NCBI GenBank assembly: GCA_020850355.1 | Contig: JADZEX010000033.1 | Location: 49,764 to 113,763 of the forward strand | DNA from: Fimbriimonadaceae bacterium | Lineage (GTDB): Bacteria > Armatimonadota > UBA10988 | DNA: 64,000 bases | Reading direction: 5' to 3' | In this document: piece by piece, positions 35,505-44,709 of the stretch | How the letters are laid out: every line of letters begins with the position of its first letter | Position numbering within the stretch: position 1 is the stretch's first letter | Notes under the pieces: model-generated | Databases searched by the model: none | Told to the model about the DNA's origin: nothing | The model's input: the letters and a program-made list of their open reading frames with translations, nothing else | Program-made: the position numbers and the translations under genes

Positions 35505-37955
35505 ATGCTGGCACTCGGCCTGGTGGCCGCGCTGTTCGCCGCGCCCGATGGCAACCTGTTGCTGAACCCCGACTTCAGCTTCCACAGCTTCGACAACTCG
35601 CGCAGCGGCAACGCCACGGCCTGGCGCAGCGGCAGCGTGCCTTGTTGGCAGAGCGACGGTTACGACCAGGTGCAGGTCCAGCGCGGCCCGCGCGTCAGCG
35701 GCTGGCGGACGGCCTTCCCGGTCGACGGCGTGGCGCAAATCCGACCCGGCCGCCGCCTGGCGCAACTGGTGCTGCTGGCCGAGGCCGGGCTCGACCACGG
35801 TGACCGCGTCAGCCTCTCGGTCCACGGCTTCCAGCGCGCCCCCGATTGCCTCGCCGTGCGCCTGCACCTGGTCCGGCTCGACAGCGCCAGCGGCGACTGG
35901 AGCCCGGCCGAGTTCGGCGTCGACGACCCGCGGCGCTTCCCGAAGCACAGCCGCGGCGACCTGATCTGGGGCCTGAGCAGCGAGCAGCTCTCCGGCGCCA
36001 GTGGCCACTTCACCACCAGGGTCGAGAACGTCGAGGTGGCGGGCGCCTTCACCGAGGCCGCCAACAGCTCCACTGACCAGCCCAACACCATCGGGCTGGC
36101 GGTCGAGCTGGTCAACCGCAGCACCGATCAGGACGTCTGGGTCTACGCCCCCTGCCTCGCCGCCGGCGCCACCGCCCGCGACCGCTTGCCGGCCGCGCGG
36201 GCCCTGCCCACCGCCTACCGCGGCCTGCCGAACACCATTCGCAAGCTCTGGCGCGGGGAGCCGCTGCACCTGATCGTGATGGGCAGCAGCATCGACCGCG
36301 CCAGCGCCAATCCGCCGCTTTACTACTACGACGAGAACCCCGCGTCGGCCACTTTCAAGCAGCCCCTGACCGGCCGCGACTTCGATGGGGCCCGCGTCGG
36401 GCATCCCGAGTGGAACCCCTACATCGCCCGCTGGCAACACTACTACGGCTACTCCGGCTGGCTGCGCCGGGCCCTGCTGGCGAAGTACGGCTACCCGATC
36501 CAGAAGCTCTTGCTGAACGTGATGGCCTGCGACGGCTCGTCGATCGGCGAGTCGCACTCCGGGCTGGCCAGCTATGCCGGCCTGGCGCTGCCGCCGAATC
36601 CCGAGTTCAACGGGCACGCCGCCGGCCAGACCTGGCAGGAACTCTATCCCGACCTCTTCGCTCGCCCGGGCGGGCCGCGGCCCGATCTGGTGATCTTCGG
36701 CAGCGGCGCCAACGAGAAGGTCGACACGCCCGACGAGGTCGCCGCCTTCGAGGGCGCCATCCGCTGGTTCCAGCGCCACTACCCGGGCCTCGAGTTCGTC
36801 TTCTGCATGTGGCAGAATCGCGAGAGTTACACCGCCAACACCGGCGCCCTGGCGGAGCTGGCCCTGCGCTACCAGATCCCGCTGCTGGACCTCGGGCAAC
36901 TGCTCAACCTGACCACGCGCTACTGCAACAGCTACGCCCTGGTGCCCTCCGACGGCCACCCGCAGGCCGCCGCTCACGAGCTCTGGGGCCGGCTGCTGGA
37001 GCGCGCCTTCGACGTCACCGATCCGGTCGCCGCCGGCACGGCGCAGGTGCTGCTGCCGGAACGGCTGAACCCCTACACCGTCGGCTGGGAGGGCGAGGCG
37101 ACCACCTACCCGGCGGCCAGCCCACGGATCCATGAGGGCACCGCGCTGATCTTGGACGACTGCACGGTGAATCTCTGGGCGGCGTCGACCGAGCCGGCGG
37201 TGGAGGTGCGGCTGGACGGTCAGACCGGACCGGGCGGCAGCCGGCGGCGACCCTCGCCACAGCGCGACGAACGCAACTCGACTTACGCCTACGGTCGCCT
37301 CAGCCTGGGCGACCGCCATCTGGTCGAGGTGCTGCCGCCGGCGAAGTTGGCGGCCGTCGACTGCAAGAGCGTCCTCAACCGGCAGTTCTGCTCCGTCGCC
37401 AGCGCCCGCTGGGAGAAGGGCCTGCTGACCCCGACGCCCCACGCCAGCGCCTGGGGCGCGCCGTACGGCGACCAGCAAGTGCTGCTGCCGGTCGGCGGCA
37501 CGTTGCGCCTGGAGACCGTCGGCACCGACCTGGCAGTGGCCTGGGTCGACCGCCCCGACGGCGGTACGCTGCAGGTCAGCGTGGATGCTGCCCCGCCCGT
37601 GGCGATCGCCACCAACCAGCCCTTCGCGGCGGTGGGCGGGCCGTTGTTCCTCGAGAACCGCCGCGGCCTGCGGGGCCTGCCGTACGGATGGCACGCCCTG
37701 ACCCTGACCGCCAGCGAGGCGCCGGTGGCAGTGTTGGGAGCGTTCAGCTACGACACCCGCCCGAACCGCGCCGCGGAGCGCGTGCAGCGGGGCTTCGCCG
37801 CGCCGGGCGAGCTGGTGCGCTTCGAGCCACCCTTCGCCAGCCGGCCAATGCTGCGGACCAGCGGCGGCCTGCAGGCCCGCCTGGCCGACGTCAGCGCCAG
37901 TGGTGCGACCTTCGCCGGCACCGCCGCCGGGAGCTGGGAGGCGGTCGGCGAGTGA
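35505..37955 (+). CDS. Large secreted SGNH/GDSL hydrolase
   Basis: 816 aa from ATG 35505 (GGAG 6 nt before; the first 9 ORF-track residues precede it). Signal LALGLVAALFAAPDG, then a CBM-like beta-sandwich (LLLNPDFSFHSFDN). SGNH blocks: block I VMGSSIDRAS (Ser nucleophile in a GSS variant of GDS), block III FGSGANE and block V PSDGHPQAAAH (Asp and His). A C-terminal 300-residue beta-rich region follows. Probable carbohydrate esterase (deacetylase). Divergent from the GH26-like gene, 92 bp apart. Confidence 0.8.
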   Translation: MLALGLVAALFAAPDGNLLLNPDFSFHSFDNSRSGNATAWRSGSVPCWQSDGYDQVQVQRGPRVSGWRTAFPVDGVAQIRPGRRLAQLVLLAEAGLDHGDRVSLSVHGFQRAPDCLAVRLHLVRLDSASGDWSPAEFGVDDPRRFPKHSRGDLIWGLSSEQLSGASGHFTTRVENVEVAGAFTEAANSSTDQPNTIGLAVELVNRSTDQDVWVYAPCLAAGATARDRLPAARALPTAYRGLPNTIRKLWRGEPLHLIVMGSSIDRASANPPLYYYDENPASATFKQPLTGRDFDGARVGHPEWNPYIARWQHYYGYSGWLRRALLAKYGYPIQKLLLNVMACDGSSIGESHSGLASYAGLALPPNPEFNGHAAGQTWQELYPDLFARPGGPRPDLVIFGSGANEKVDTPDEVAAFEGAIRWFQRHYPGLEFVFCMWQNRESYTANTGALAELALRYQIPLLDLGQLLNLTTRYCNSYALVPSDGHPQAAAHELWGRLLERAFDVTDPVAAGTAQVLLPERLNPYTVGWEGEATTYPAASPRIHEGTALILDDCTVNLWAASTEPAVEVRLDGQTGPGGSRRRPSPQRDERNSTYAYGRLSLGDRHLVEVLPPAKLAAVDCKSVLNRQFCSVASARWEKGLLTPTPHASAWGAPYGDQQVLLPVGGTLRLETVGTDLAVAWVDRPDGGTLQVSVDAAPPVAIATNQPFAAVGGPLFLENRRGLRGLPYGWHALTLTASEAPVAVLGAFSYDTRPNRAAERVQRGFAAPGELVRFEPPFASRPMLRTSGGLQARLADVSASGATFAGTAAGSWEAVGE

Positions 37956-37961
37956 GCGCCG

Positions 37962-39002
37962 TCAGCGCTGCCAGTGCTCGCGCAGGTAATCGATGTAGAA
38001 CAGCGCGTTGTCGACCGGCACGTTGCTCGGGATGTGGTTGCCGACCGCCCAGATGAAGCCGGGGCAGTCCTTCACCACCGCCAGACTGCGGTCCATCTCG
38101 ACGCGGATGTCTTCGCGCGTGCCGAAGGTCAGCGTGCGACAGTCCACATGGCTCCCGACGATCGCCTTGGTCTGGCCGTACTTCTCGACGCAGTAGTCCA
38201 GCGAGGTCGTCGGCTCGAAGATCAAACCGTCGGCGCCGGCGGCGTAGATGTCGTCGATGAACTCGGTGAAGGTCCCGTCGCTGCAGTAGAGGACAATCTT
38301 GCCAGCCTCGTGGAGCGGCTCCCAGAGCTTGGCATAGCGCGGGAAGATGACCTCTCGGTAGAAGTCCGGGTGCATGAACGGGCCTTGCGTCCAGACCATG
38401 TCGTCGTGCTGGATGATCACCTCGACCGAGGTCTTGGCCCAGGCCTGCATGTGGTGCAGCGTCAGGCGGAAGAAGCCGTCGAGGACCTTCGTGAAGCGGT
38501 CGGGCTGGCTGGCCCCGAGCAGCAGCATCTCCCAGCCGAAGGTCTGGATGGCCCCGGAGACGATGCTCTTGTAGTAGCCCCCCGGCCAGACCTGGTGCGG
38601 CCGCGCCGCCTGGCTGGTGGTGTACCAGCGCTCGTAGTAGTCGACCAGCTCGTCCATGTTGGGCAAGCCGTATTCCTCGACAGCGTCAAACTCCAGGACG
38701 TCGTCAATGTCGACAAACGGGCACGGCGCCGCCTCGCGGCGGTCGACCCCATCCTCCAAGAACTCGGCGTGGCCCATGTCGGTGACCCGCCCGCGCGCGT
38801 GCCAGCCGACCGGCCCGTCGTTGACGGTCCAGATGAAGTCGTAGTCCCAAGCCTCCTCGAAGGCCGTCATCGCCCCCGAGTCGGTCCGCGGATCGCGCCC
38901 GGTGACCGCGCGCGCCAGGGCGTAGTTGCTGCAGTACTCCACATGCGCCAGCCGCGGCGTCGGCTCCAAGCGCAGCGTCCGGATCCCAATGTCGTAGCTC
39001 AT
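37962..39002 (-). CDS. Uroporphyrinogen decarboxylase (URO-D) family protein
   Basis: 346 aa. URO-D/MtaA-like barrel features: IIQHDDMVWTQGPFMHPDFYREVIFPRYAKLW, GADGLIFEPTTSLDYC, IVGSHVDCRTL and FIWAVGNHIPSNVP. The DD...G...P pattern and the end motif N-H-x-x-x-x-x-P resemble cobalamin- or corrinoid-linked methyltransferase relatives rather than HemE, which carries an N-terminal substrate-binding R-P-x-W-x-M-R segment missing here. Such paralogues are abundant in Armatimonadota and Planctomycetes. Convergent with the SGNH gene. Confidence 0.82.
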   Translation of the reverse strand: MSYDIGIRTLRLEPTPRLAHVEYCSNYALARAVTGRDPRTDSGAMTAFEEAWDYDFIWTVNDGPVGWHARGRVTDMGHAEFLEDGVDRREAAPCPFVDIDDVLEFDAVEEYGLPNMDELVDYYERWYTTSQAARPHQVWPGGYYKSIVSGAIQTFGWEMLLLGASQPDRFTKVLDGFFRLTLHHMQAWAKTSVEVIIQHDDMVWTQGPFMHPDFYREVIFPRYAKLWEPLHEAGKIVLYCSDGTFTEFIDDIYAAGADGLIFEPTTSLDYCVEKYGQTKAIVGSHVDCRTLTFGTREDIRVEMDRSLAVVKDCPGFIWAVGNHIPSNVPVDNALFYIDYLREHWQR

Positions 39003-39172
39003 CGCCCGCTCCCGCCGCGCGCATGTACAACGTGCTTGCCAAACCGCCCGGCCGCCTGGGGTTGCGACACAGGGACGTCACCTTTTGGCATAGAGGAGGG
39101 TGGTAAGGGGGACTTAACCTGGTGGGGGCGCTGGGCGGGTAGACTTCCGCCGCGGGCGGAGCGTTGCGAAGC

Positions 39173-40012
39173 ATGACGGTGTCGGCGAGCAGCGGCGAAC
39201 TGACGGTCGAGGGCTGGGTCGTGGCGGGTGCGCCGCCAGCGACGGCGTTGCCGGTCCAGCGGCTGGGCCGTGAGGAGGTCTTGCAGCGCTACCCGCTGCT
39301 GGCCGGCTGCGACCTCAGCGGCGCCCGGCTGACCGGGTTGTGGCTCGAAGACGCCGACCTCCGCGGGGCCCTGCTGGCCGGCGCCGACCTCCGTGGCGCG
39401 GTGCTCCGCGGCGCCCTGCTGCGCGATTGCGACCTGCGCGGCTGCGATCTGCGGGGCGCCAGCATGGAAGGCGTCGACTTGCGCCGCGTGACCGCCGACG
39501 AAACCACGCTGCTCGACCCGAAGTGGCAGGTGGTGCTGCAACTGCTCTACACCGCCGACGGCGAGACGGCCGCCCTGGCCGGGCAGGACCTGACCGCCAT
39601 CAGCCTCCCCGGCGCCGACCTCTGCGACGCCGACTTGCACCAGGTCAGCCTCCGCTCGGCCCAACTCAAGGGCGCCGCGCTGCGTCGGGCGCGACTCTGT
39701 GGCAGCGACCTGCACTGCGCCAACCTCGTCGCCGCCGACCTGCGCCAGGCCGATCTGAGCGATGTCACGCTGAGCTGGGCCGACCTCAGCGGCGCGCGGC
39801 TGAGCTGCGCCCGGCTGATCGGCAGCCGGCTCGGCGGGGCCAACCTGCGCGGCGCCTGCCTCCACGCCGCCGACCTGCGCGGCGCCGATCTGAAGCTCGC
39901 CAACCTCACCCAGGCCGACCTCCGCCGCGCCGACCTCACCGGCGCCGACCTCAGCGGCGCCAAACTGACCGGCGCCCGACTGGCGTTGGCGGTCGGCCTA
40001 CCGGCAGACTGA
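39173..40012 (+). CDS. Pentapeptide-repeat protein
   Basis: 279 aa from ATG 39173 (TTG 39164 possible). Two runs of A(D/N)LxG-type repeats: GCDLSGARLTGLWLEDADLR onward (about 45-105) and DLTAISLPGADLCDADLHQV onward (about 135-270), separated by a 25-residue non-repeat segment LLDPKWQVVLQLLYTADGET. The right-handed quadrilateral helix is often a protein-DNA mimic or scaffold; no role assigned. No signal peptide. A fragment of its 3' end recurs at 42186. Confidence 0.9.
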   Translation: MTVSASSGELTVEGWVVAGAPPATALPVQRLGREEVLQRYPLLAGCDLSGARLTGLWLEDADLRGALLAGADLRGAVLRGALLRDCDLRGCDLRGASMEGVDLRRVTADETTLLDPKWQVVLQLLYTADGETAALAGQDLTAISLPGADLCDADLHQVSLRSAQLKGAALRRARLCGSDLHCANLVAADLRQADLSDVTLSWADLSGARLSCARLIGSRLGGANLRGACLHAADLRGADLKLANLTQADLRRADLTGADLSGAKLTGARLALAVGLPAD

Positions 40013-40144
40013 GCGGCTGGACCCACCCCGCGCCCCGACAGCGCTGCCGGGGCCCGCCGCAGCCACCTGCCGCGAGCTTTGCATAGTGTCGCCGGCTGTA
40101 TTGCCCTTGTCAGTGGCAGGACACAACATGCGGGAAACCACTGA

Positions 40145-40174
40145 TTGAGACCGCCAAGCCTGGAGTGCTAGACT
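40145..40174 (+). promoter_or_regulatory. Promoter for the first HTH gene
   Basis: TTGAGA, an 18-bp spacer, then TAGACT preceded by TG (extended -10, TGCTAGACT). Predicted start near 40181, giving a 20-nt leader to ATG 40201. Confidence 0.6.
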
Positions 40175-40200
40175 AGCGACACCAAGGGTGGGTGAAGCCA

Positions 40201-40440
40201 ATGCAAGGCGGTGTCGCGATACGTCCGGGGGGGGGGGGCAAGTGCAAGGTCCTATCAATGGCGGAGACGCGGGCGTTGCAAGCGGTGGCCGACCATGGCT
40301 GCCTGCAGCGCGCGGCCGTGGCGCTTGGCGTCTCCTACAAGACGGTGGAGTCGCAGCTCATGGCATGTCGAAGCAAGCTCGATAGCATCTCGACGACGCA
40401 AGCCGTGGCCACGGGGCTACGCGAGGGCCTGATCACTTAG
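40201..40440 (+). CDS. Small LuxR-type HTH protein, copy 1, with G12 tract in 5' region
   Basis: 79 aa from ATG 40201, or 60 aa from ATG 40258. ETRALQAVADHGCLQRAAVA then LGVSYKTVESQL and RSKLD form a GerE/LuxR C-terminal helix-turn-helix without any sensor domain. Alignment with copy 2 (LSMAETRALQ against LSEAETKALQ) suggests translation starts upstream of the internal Met, through a 12-G tract at 40227. One-base slippage there would change the frame for a start at 40201. Probable small transcription regulator, target unknown. Confidence 0.7.
   Translation: MQGGVAIRPGGGGKCKVLSMAETRALQAVADHGCLQRAAVALGVSYKTVESQLMACRSKLDSISTTQAVATGLREGLIT
40227..40238 (+). repeat. Poly-G tract (G12)
   Basis: Twelve consecutive G in the 5' part of the HTH gene. 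Current length keeps ATG 40201 in frame with the HTH. Tracts this long commonly slip. Confidence 0.9.
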
Positions 40441-40588
40441 CCGAACCAGCCGCTGCGGTAGCACGTCACCCGGCCGGTCGGCCGCGCTGGCGATGGCGGT
40501 GGTGGGTCATCGGCGCCCTTGCTTGACCTGGCGCGAGCGCAGGCAGGCCCGCGCTCCTGGTAGCGGCAGCGACCCGTGGAGGTTAGCT

Positions 40589-42055
40589 ATGCAAACCAAA
40601 GTAGCCAGTTTTGCCTTTGCCAGTCTACTTCTGGCGATGGTCGGGCAACCCGGTGCGAGCGCTGCGGATCGGCTTCGATCCCCCGCTGTGTTCGTCGACG
40701 GCTCCGCGCTCGTACCGGTCCGCCAACTGGCGGAGACGCTGCAGGCCAGGCTGGAGTTCGTTGACCCGAGGATCACCATCGCCGTGGTGGGCTAGCGGAT
40801 CGACCTGCTGCTCGGTAGTGGTAGCGCCAGGGTCACCAACGAGGCGGGTACCTGGTCGTTGGCCTTGCCCGTCGCGCCGCGCGAGATCGGCAACGTGGCT
40901 TATGTGCCTCTGCGGGTCGTCGCCGAGCAGTTCGGTGCCAGCGTGAGGCTGCATGAGACCGAAGGCGTTCTCAGCGTTGTCGCCGGCGAGCAGACCGTGC
41001 TGATCGAGGTCGGCCCAGGCGGTCAGCGGCCGGCGCACGCCATCATCCAGGCCGACTACGCGGCTGCCCTGCGGAGCGACACCGTAGCGGCTTGGAAGGC
41101 CTTCCTGGCCAAGCGGCCGGACGCATCCCTGACGAACGAAGGCCGGCAGCATTTGGGGCAGGCGATCAAGCGACTGGCCGACGCGGACTGGCAGGCGGCG
41201 GAGAAGCAAGGCTCCGAAGACAGCCTGTACGGTTTCGCGGAGCAGCACAGCGACGACCCACGGGCATCCGCGGCTCGGCTCCGGGCTGGCGATCTGGCCT
41301 GGCAGGCGCTCGGTGCGAAGCCCGCTGAGGCCGGGTACGCCCGCTTCGTCGAGCGGTATGGACCTGACCCTCGGAGCCTGGAGGCGCGCGCCAAGCTGGC
41401 GGATTACGCCTGGACGCGCGCCACCGCAGCGGACACGCCTGAGGCCTACGACAACTTCCGACGCAAGCACGTGGGCGATCCGCGGGCAGCGATCGCAACC
41501 CAACGGATTGGGGGCGAGGAGATCACCGTCTACGAGGCACAGCAACGGGGGCTGGTGACCGCCCGAGTAACCGGCAGCGGCCTGGGCGAGGTCCGGCTGA
41601 GCCTGACGCGCACGACCAATCGGCGCCTGCGGGTCATTGTGCCTGCCGGCGCGTACTTCGTCTGCCAGGGCGGCGGTGCGCAGAACATGGTCGGCGGCCG
41701 GCAGACGACCGTGGACCTCGTCGGATCGGCAACCGCCTCGCTCAGCGTGCCGGCGTCGTGCGCCAACATGCACCTGGACACGCCCAACTGGTCCACCAGC
41801 TTCGCCATCCGTCCTTCGCCAGAGGGCAGCGAACTGGCGCGACTGATGGAAGTCATCGGCCGGGAGCAGCCATCCGAAGTCGTGGCGCAGGTAGCCGTGT
41901 GGGCGGTCACCGACAACCCGACGCGCGCCGAGCTGATGTCTACCTACGTCACAAACTTCGGAGGCCCAGCCGCAAGCCAGGCCGACCTGAATGCGGCCGC
42001 TCAGCTACTTCGCAAGGCCGGTATTGAGCCAACCGGCAAGCACCTGTTCTACTGA
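40589..42055 (+). pseudogene. Stalk-domain (copper amine oxidase N-like) protein broken by TAG
   Basis: ATG 40589 with a good GGAGG 7 nt upstream. Signal FAFASLLLAMVGQPGASA, then a stalk domain of the PF07833 type: AVFVDGSALVPVRQLAETLQ...FVDPRITIAVVG, TAG at 40793-40795, then in the same frame RIDLLLGSGSARVTNEAGTW and AYVPLRVVAEQFGASV. The rest (residues 150-310) has helical repeats like AFLAKRPDASL / FAEQHSDDPRASAARLR / FVERYGPDPRSLEAR, and ends in a beta-domain with AVWAVTDNPTRAEL. Full frame 488 codons. The internal stop makes the secreted product a 68-aa fragment unless read through; it could also be a base-call error. Confidence 0.85.
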
Positions 42056-42185
42056 GGCACCAGCCGCGCACTACCAAACCACACCAGGGGGCCGGCGACT
42101 GGTGCCCACCTGGTCAGCGGCAATCGGCGCGGGGCCTGCTGCCACGGCGCCGGGCTCCGCGCCCGCTGGGTTGCCATCAGCCAGA

Positions 42186-42265
42186 CCCACCCAGGCCGAC
42201 CTCCGCCGCGCCCACCTCACCGGCGCCAAACTGACCGGCGTCCGGCTGGCGCTGGCGGTGGGTCT
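42186..42265 (+). pseudogene. Remnant of the pentapeptide-repeat gene 3' end
   Basis: CACCCAGGCCGACCTCCGCC and following bases match the last 100 bp of the gene at 39173, with one repeat unit missing. The translation QADLRRAHLTGAKLTGVRLA compares with QADLRRADLTG...AKLTGARLALAVG. No start and no stop at the old position. The rest of 42056-42466 shows nothing else recognisable. Confidence 0.8.
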
Positions 42266-42466
42266 CGAGTCCGGGGGCAACCCGCAGCGCCCGCAGCGCG
42301 TCACAGGACACGCCGTGGGTTACCTGCAACAGGACTAGCCAGCATTCTCTGAAAGACTGCTACCTCCGGGAACTCACCCATGGTCACCACCGAACCTGAT
42401 CAGACAAAACGGCGACGTCACGGGTGGGTGATCGCAGTGGAAGGCAATGCCGAGGAGGGCGCAGGG

Positions 42467-42679
42467 ATGTTGGCTCAGACATGCGAAGCTCTGTCGGAGG
42501 CTGAGACCAAAGCGCTGCAGGCGCTTGCCGATCATGGCTGCGTGATGCGTGCGGCGAAGGCGCTGGGTGTCGCATACAAGACCGTGGAGTTGCAGTTGGC
42601 GGCCTGTCGTAGGAAACTCGACTGCGTCTCGACCGCACAAGCCGTGGCCAAGGGCCTGCGCCAGGGACTGATCAGGTGA
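42467..42679 (+). CDS. Small LuxR-type HTH protein, copy 2
   Basis: 70 aa from ATG 42467, chosen because GAGGAGG lies 8-9 nt upstream; the ORF-track start at 42380 has no ribosome site. SEAETKALQALADHGCVMRAAKALGVAYKTVELQLAACRRKLD is a paralogue of copy 1 (about two thirds identical over 55 residues by eye). No poly-G tract here. Followed by a strong terminator. Confidence 0.75.
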   Translation: MLAQTCEALSEAETKALQALADHGCVMRAAKALGVAYKTVELQLAACRRKLDCVSTAQAVAKGLRQGLIR

Positions 42680-42705
42680 GCAGCGGAGGTCGCGCGCACC
42701 TCACA

Positions 42706-42745
42706 GCGCCGGCCCGGCCGATCGGCCCGGGCCGGCGCGTTTGGG
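42706..42745. terminator. Bidirectional terminator
   Basis: 12-bp stem GCGCCGGCCCGG / CCGGGCCGGCGC, then GTTTGGG. Lies between the HTH gene end (plus) and the lipoprotein gene end (minus). Confidence 0.7.
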
Positions 42746-42754
42746 TGTCGGTCG

Positions 42755-43774
42755 TTAGAGGAAGAGCAGGTCGTTGCCGCCGCCCACCCAGGCGACGGTC
42801 TGTCCGTCGAGGTCGCCGCTGATCGTCCCCAGGGTGGTTCCGTCGCTGGCGCGGAACGTGCCGCTGACGACGCCGCCGGCGGCGATGGTCAGATTGAGGG
42901 TCATCCCGCTGGCGTTGTCACCGTTGATGCTGCCCGTCACGGACAGCAAGTCGCCGTCCTCCACGCTCGAGATGGTCCGCAGGCTGGCGACGTAGCCGGT
43001 CCACCACAACTGGCCGTCCACGAGATCGCCGAAGCGGTGGTTGTCCGTCAGGTCGAGCGTGAGGTCGTCACCGCTCCAGGTGCCACCCAACTCGCCGCTG
43101 CTCTCCAGCCGGAAGAACACGGTCCCGGTCTCGCTGGCGGCGCGCTGGTTCCAGTGCTGGCTACCACGGATCGAGCCGCTGCCCTCGGATCCCGAAGCGC
43201 TCAGTGACAAGCCCATCGAGACAGACGCATTGCCGGTTTGACCGTCATACGTGAAGGGCACCGTGCCGCCGATACTCATGCTCAGTGACGCGGAGTTGGC
43301 CCCGGCGCGGATGTTGACGGTCACATTGACGCTGGTGGTCGCCGTGGTGCCGGTCATCGCCAAGTCGGCCGTGGTGTCGGTCTCGGTGTAGTTGCCGGTC
43401 CACGAGAACGACTCACCGTTGACGGTTGAGGTGAACTGAATCGCCTCGCGGCCGCGGGACGCGACGGGGCTGCCGGCAACCAGCCGGCGCGCCGCCAGCA
43501 GCGCCACGTCCGAGGCTGCCCGGTTACTGCCGCGCCGGCTCATTGCCGTGCTGATGGCGCTGCCTAGGGCGCCGGCGAACTGGCTCGGCGAGTCGAAGTC
43601 GCCCAGCCCGACCGTATCGTCGTTCAGGTCAATCGGCATCGCGATCGCCAACGCCTGCTCCTGCGCCGTGAGGCTGGTCGGGGTGAAGCTGGGCCATCCC
43701 TCGCCTCCACCGCCGCAGCCCGTCAGTCCACCACCCAGCACACAGCCGATCCAAAGCCAACTCAATCGTCGCAT
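42755..43774 (-). CDS. Lipoprotein, Ser/Thr/Gly-rich beta protein
   Basis: 339 aa from ATG 43774 (AGGGA upstream). Signal and lipobox LWIGCVLGGGLTGC. The mature protein is strand-rich with repeated short motifs (FSWTGNYTETDTTADLAMTG, VNVTVNIRAGANSASLSMS, LGGTWSGDDLTLDLTDN), suggesting a beta-barrel or jelly-roll. No family recognised. Probably surface-attached. Confidence 0.65.
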   Translation of the reverse strand: MRRLSWLWIGCVLGGGLTGCGGGGEGWPSFTPTSLTAQEQALAIAMPIDLNDDTVGLGDFDSPSQFAGALGSAISTAMSRRGSNRAASDVALLAARRLVAGSPVASRGREAIQFTSTVNGESFSWTGNYTETDTTADLAMTGTTATTSVNVTVNIRAGANSASLSMSIGGTVPFTYDGQTGNASVSMGLSLSASGSEGSGSIRGSQHWNQRAASETGTVFFRLESSGELGGTWSGDDLTLDLTDNHRFGDLVDGQLWWTGYVASLRTISSVEDGDLLSVTGSINGDNASGMTLNLTIAAGGVVSGTFRASDGTTLGTISGDLDGQTVAWVGGGNDLLFL

Positions 43775-44124
43775 CGCAGTATCCCTTCTGCGTGTCTGTT
43801 GCCACCGACGGCAGTCGATGGTCCGAGGCTGAGCCGCTTCCACCCCGGCCAGAATCGGGCGCCGCCCGACCCCGACGCTGGCTGAGCCGGAGTCTAGTCC
43901 CGAGGCGCCAGCCCGGGATAGTGGTGAAATCCCCTAACCTCAGCCACGCCGCTGCAGGCCGGGCCGGCGCTCCAGCCCAGGATCTGGACTCGCTCTGATT
44001 GGCGGTTCGTGGATTTCCCCAGTTGACCATCGGCTCTGGATGGGTACAGTTGGCCGCAGGCCGGGGCAGGGGCCTGCTTCGGTCGGTTTCAGACACTCGC
44101 AGGACGATGCCTAAGGAGGCTGAC
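43775..44124. other. Divergent intergenic region
   Basis: 350 bp between the divergent lipoprotein and membrane-protein genes. Besides the promoter below it contains a 7-bp hairpin GCAGGCC / GGCCTGC at 44056-44077, right at the predicted 5' end of the rightward mRNA, where it could protect the transcript. Nothing else recognised. Confidence 0.5.
44023..44050 (+). promoter_or_regulatory. Sigma-70-like promoter for the gene at 44125
   Basis: TTGACC, 16-bp spacer, TACAGT. Predicted start near 44057 gives a 68-nt leader. Confidence 0.5.
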
Positions 44125-44676
44125 ATGAAGCGAATCATCTCGCCGCTGCTGGCGCTGACGTGCGTGGCGCTGCTGAGCGGGCCGGTGCGGGCCGAAGGCG
44201 GCAAGAAGGACCCGACCATCTCGGGCTGTCTGTCGTTCTTCGTCGGCCTGGGGTCGGGGCACTACTATGCCCAGGACGGCAAGGCGCCGATCTTCACGGC
44301 GGTGGAGCTGGGCTTGCTGGGCGGTACTGTGGCCACCGCCAGCGACTCGCCGGGGCTGGCGGTCGGGTTGTGGACTGGCCTGTTCGCGTTTCGGATCTAC
44401 GAGGTGGTGGACGGCATCGGCGCCGCGAAGCGCTACAACGCACGGCACGGCCTGGCGTTTGACAGCCCGTTCCGGGCGCCGAAGGTGGGCGTGACGTTTG
44501 GCGAGGCCTTCGGCGGGGTCAACAGCGCCCGCTACTCGGCGCTGTACGCGACGGGTGGGGCGAATCGCGACCTGGCTCTCAGCATGGGCCAGTCGCGCAG
44601 CTACCTGCCGACCTGGCAGTTCACCATCCCGACTGACGCCCCGGGCGTGGGCTTGAGCTTCAACGGCTCGTTCTGA
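44125..44676 (+). CDS. Small exported or membrane protein, unknown function
   Basis: 183 aa from ATG 44125 with AAGGAGG upstream. Signal MKRIISPLLALTCVALLSGPVRA. SGCLSFFVGLGSGHYYAQDGKAPIFTAVELGLLGG resembles the P-G-x-G-(H/Q)-x-Y membrane motif of DUF5683-like proteins; a second hydrophobic helix follows (GLAVGLWTGLFAFRIYEVVDGI). The C-terminus is polar and ends in Phe (SFNGSF), which could also suit an outer-membrane strand. Ends before a strong terminator. Confidence 0.6.
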   Translation: MKRIISPLLALTCVALLSGPVRAEGGKKDPTISGCLSFFVGLGSGHYYAQDGKAPIFTAVELGLLGGTVATASDSPGLAVGLWTGLFAFRIYEVVDGIGAAKRYNARHGLAFDSPFRAPKVGVTFGEAFGGVNSARYSALYATGGANRDLALSMGQSRSYLPTWQFTIPTDAPGVGLSFNGSF

Positions 44677-44709
44677 GGCCTACTGGGCAACGTACGCAAC
44701 GCATACCCT

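Noticed and set aside
40793-40795. TAG recoded as an amino acid (with the TAG at 15377)
   Set aside because: TAG ends several intact genes here (for example 7196, 8804, 40440, 51733), so it is an ordinary stop codon in this genome.
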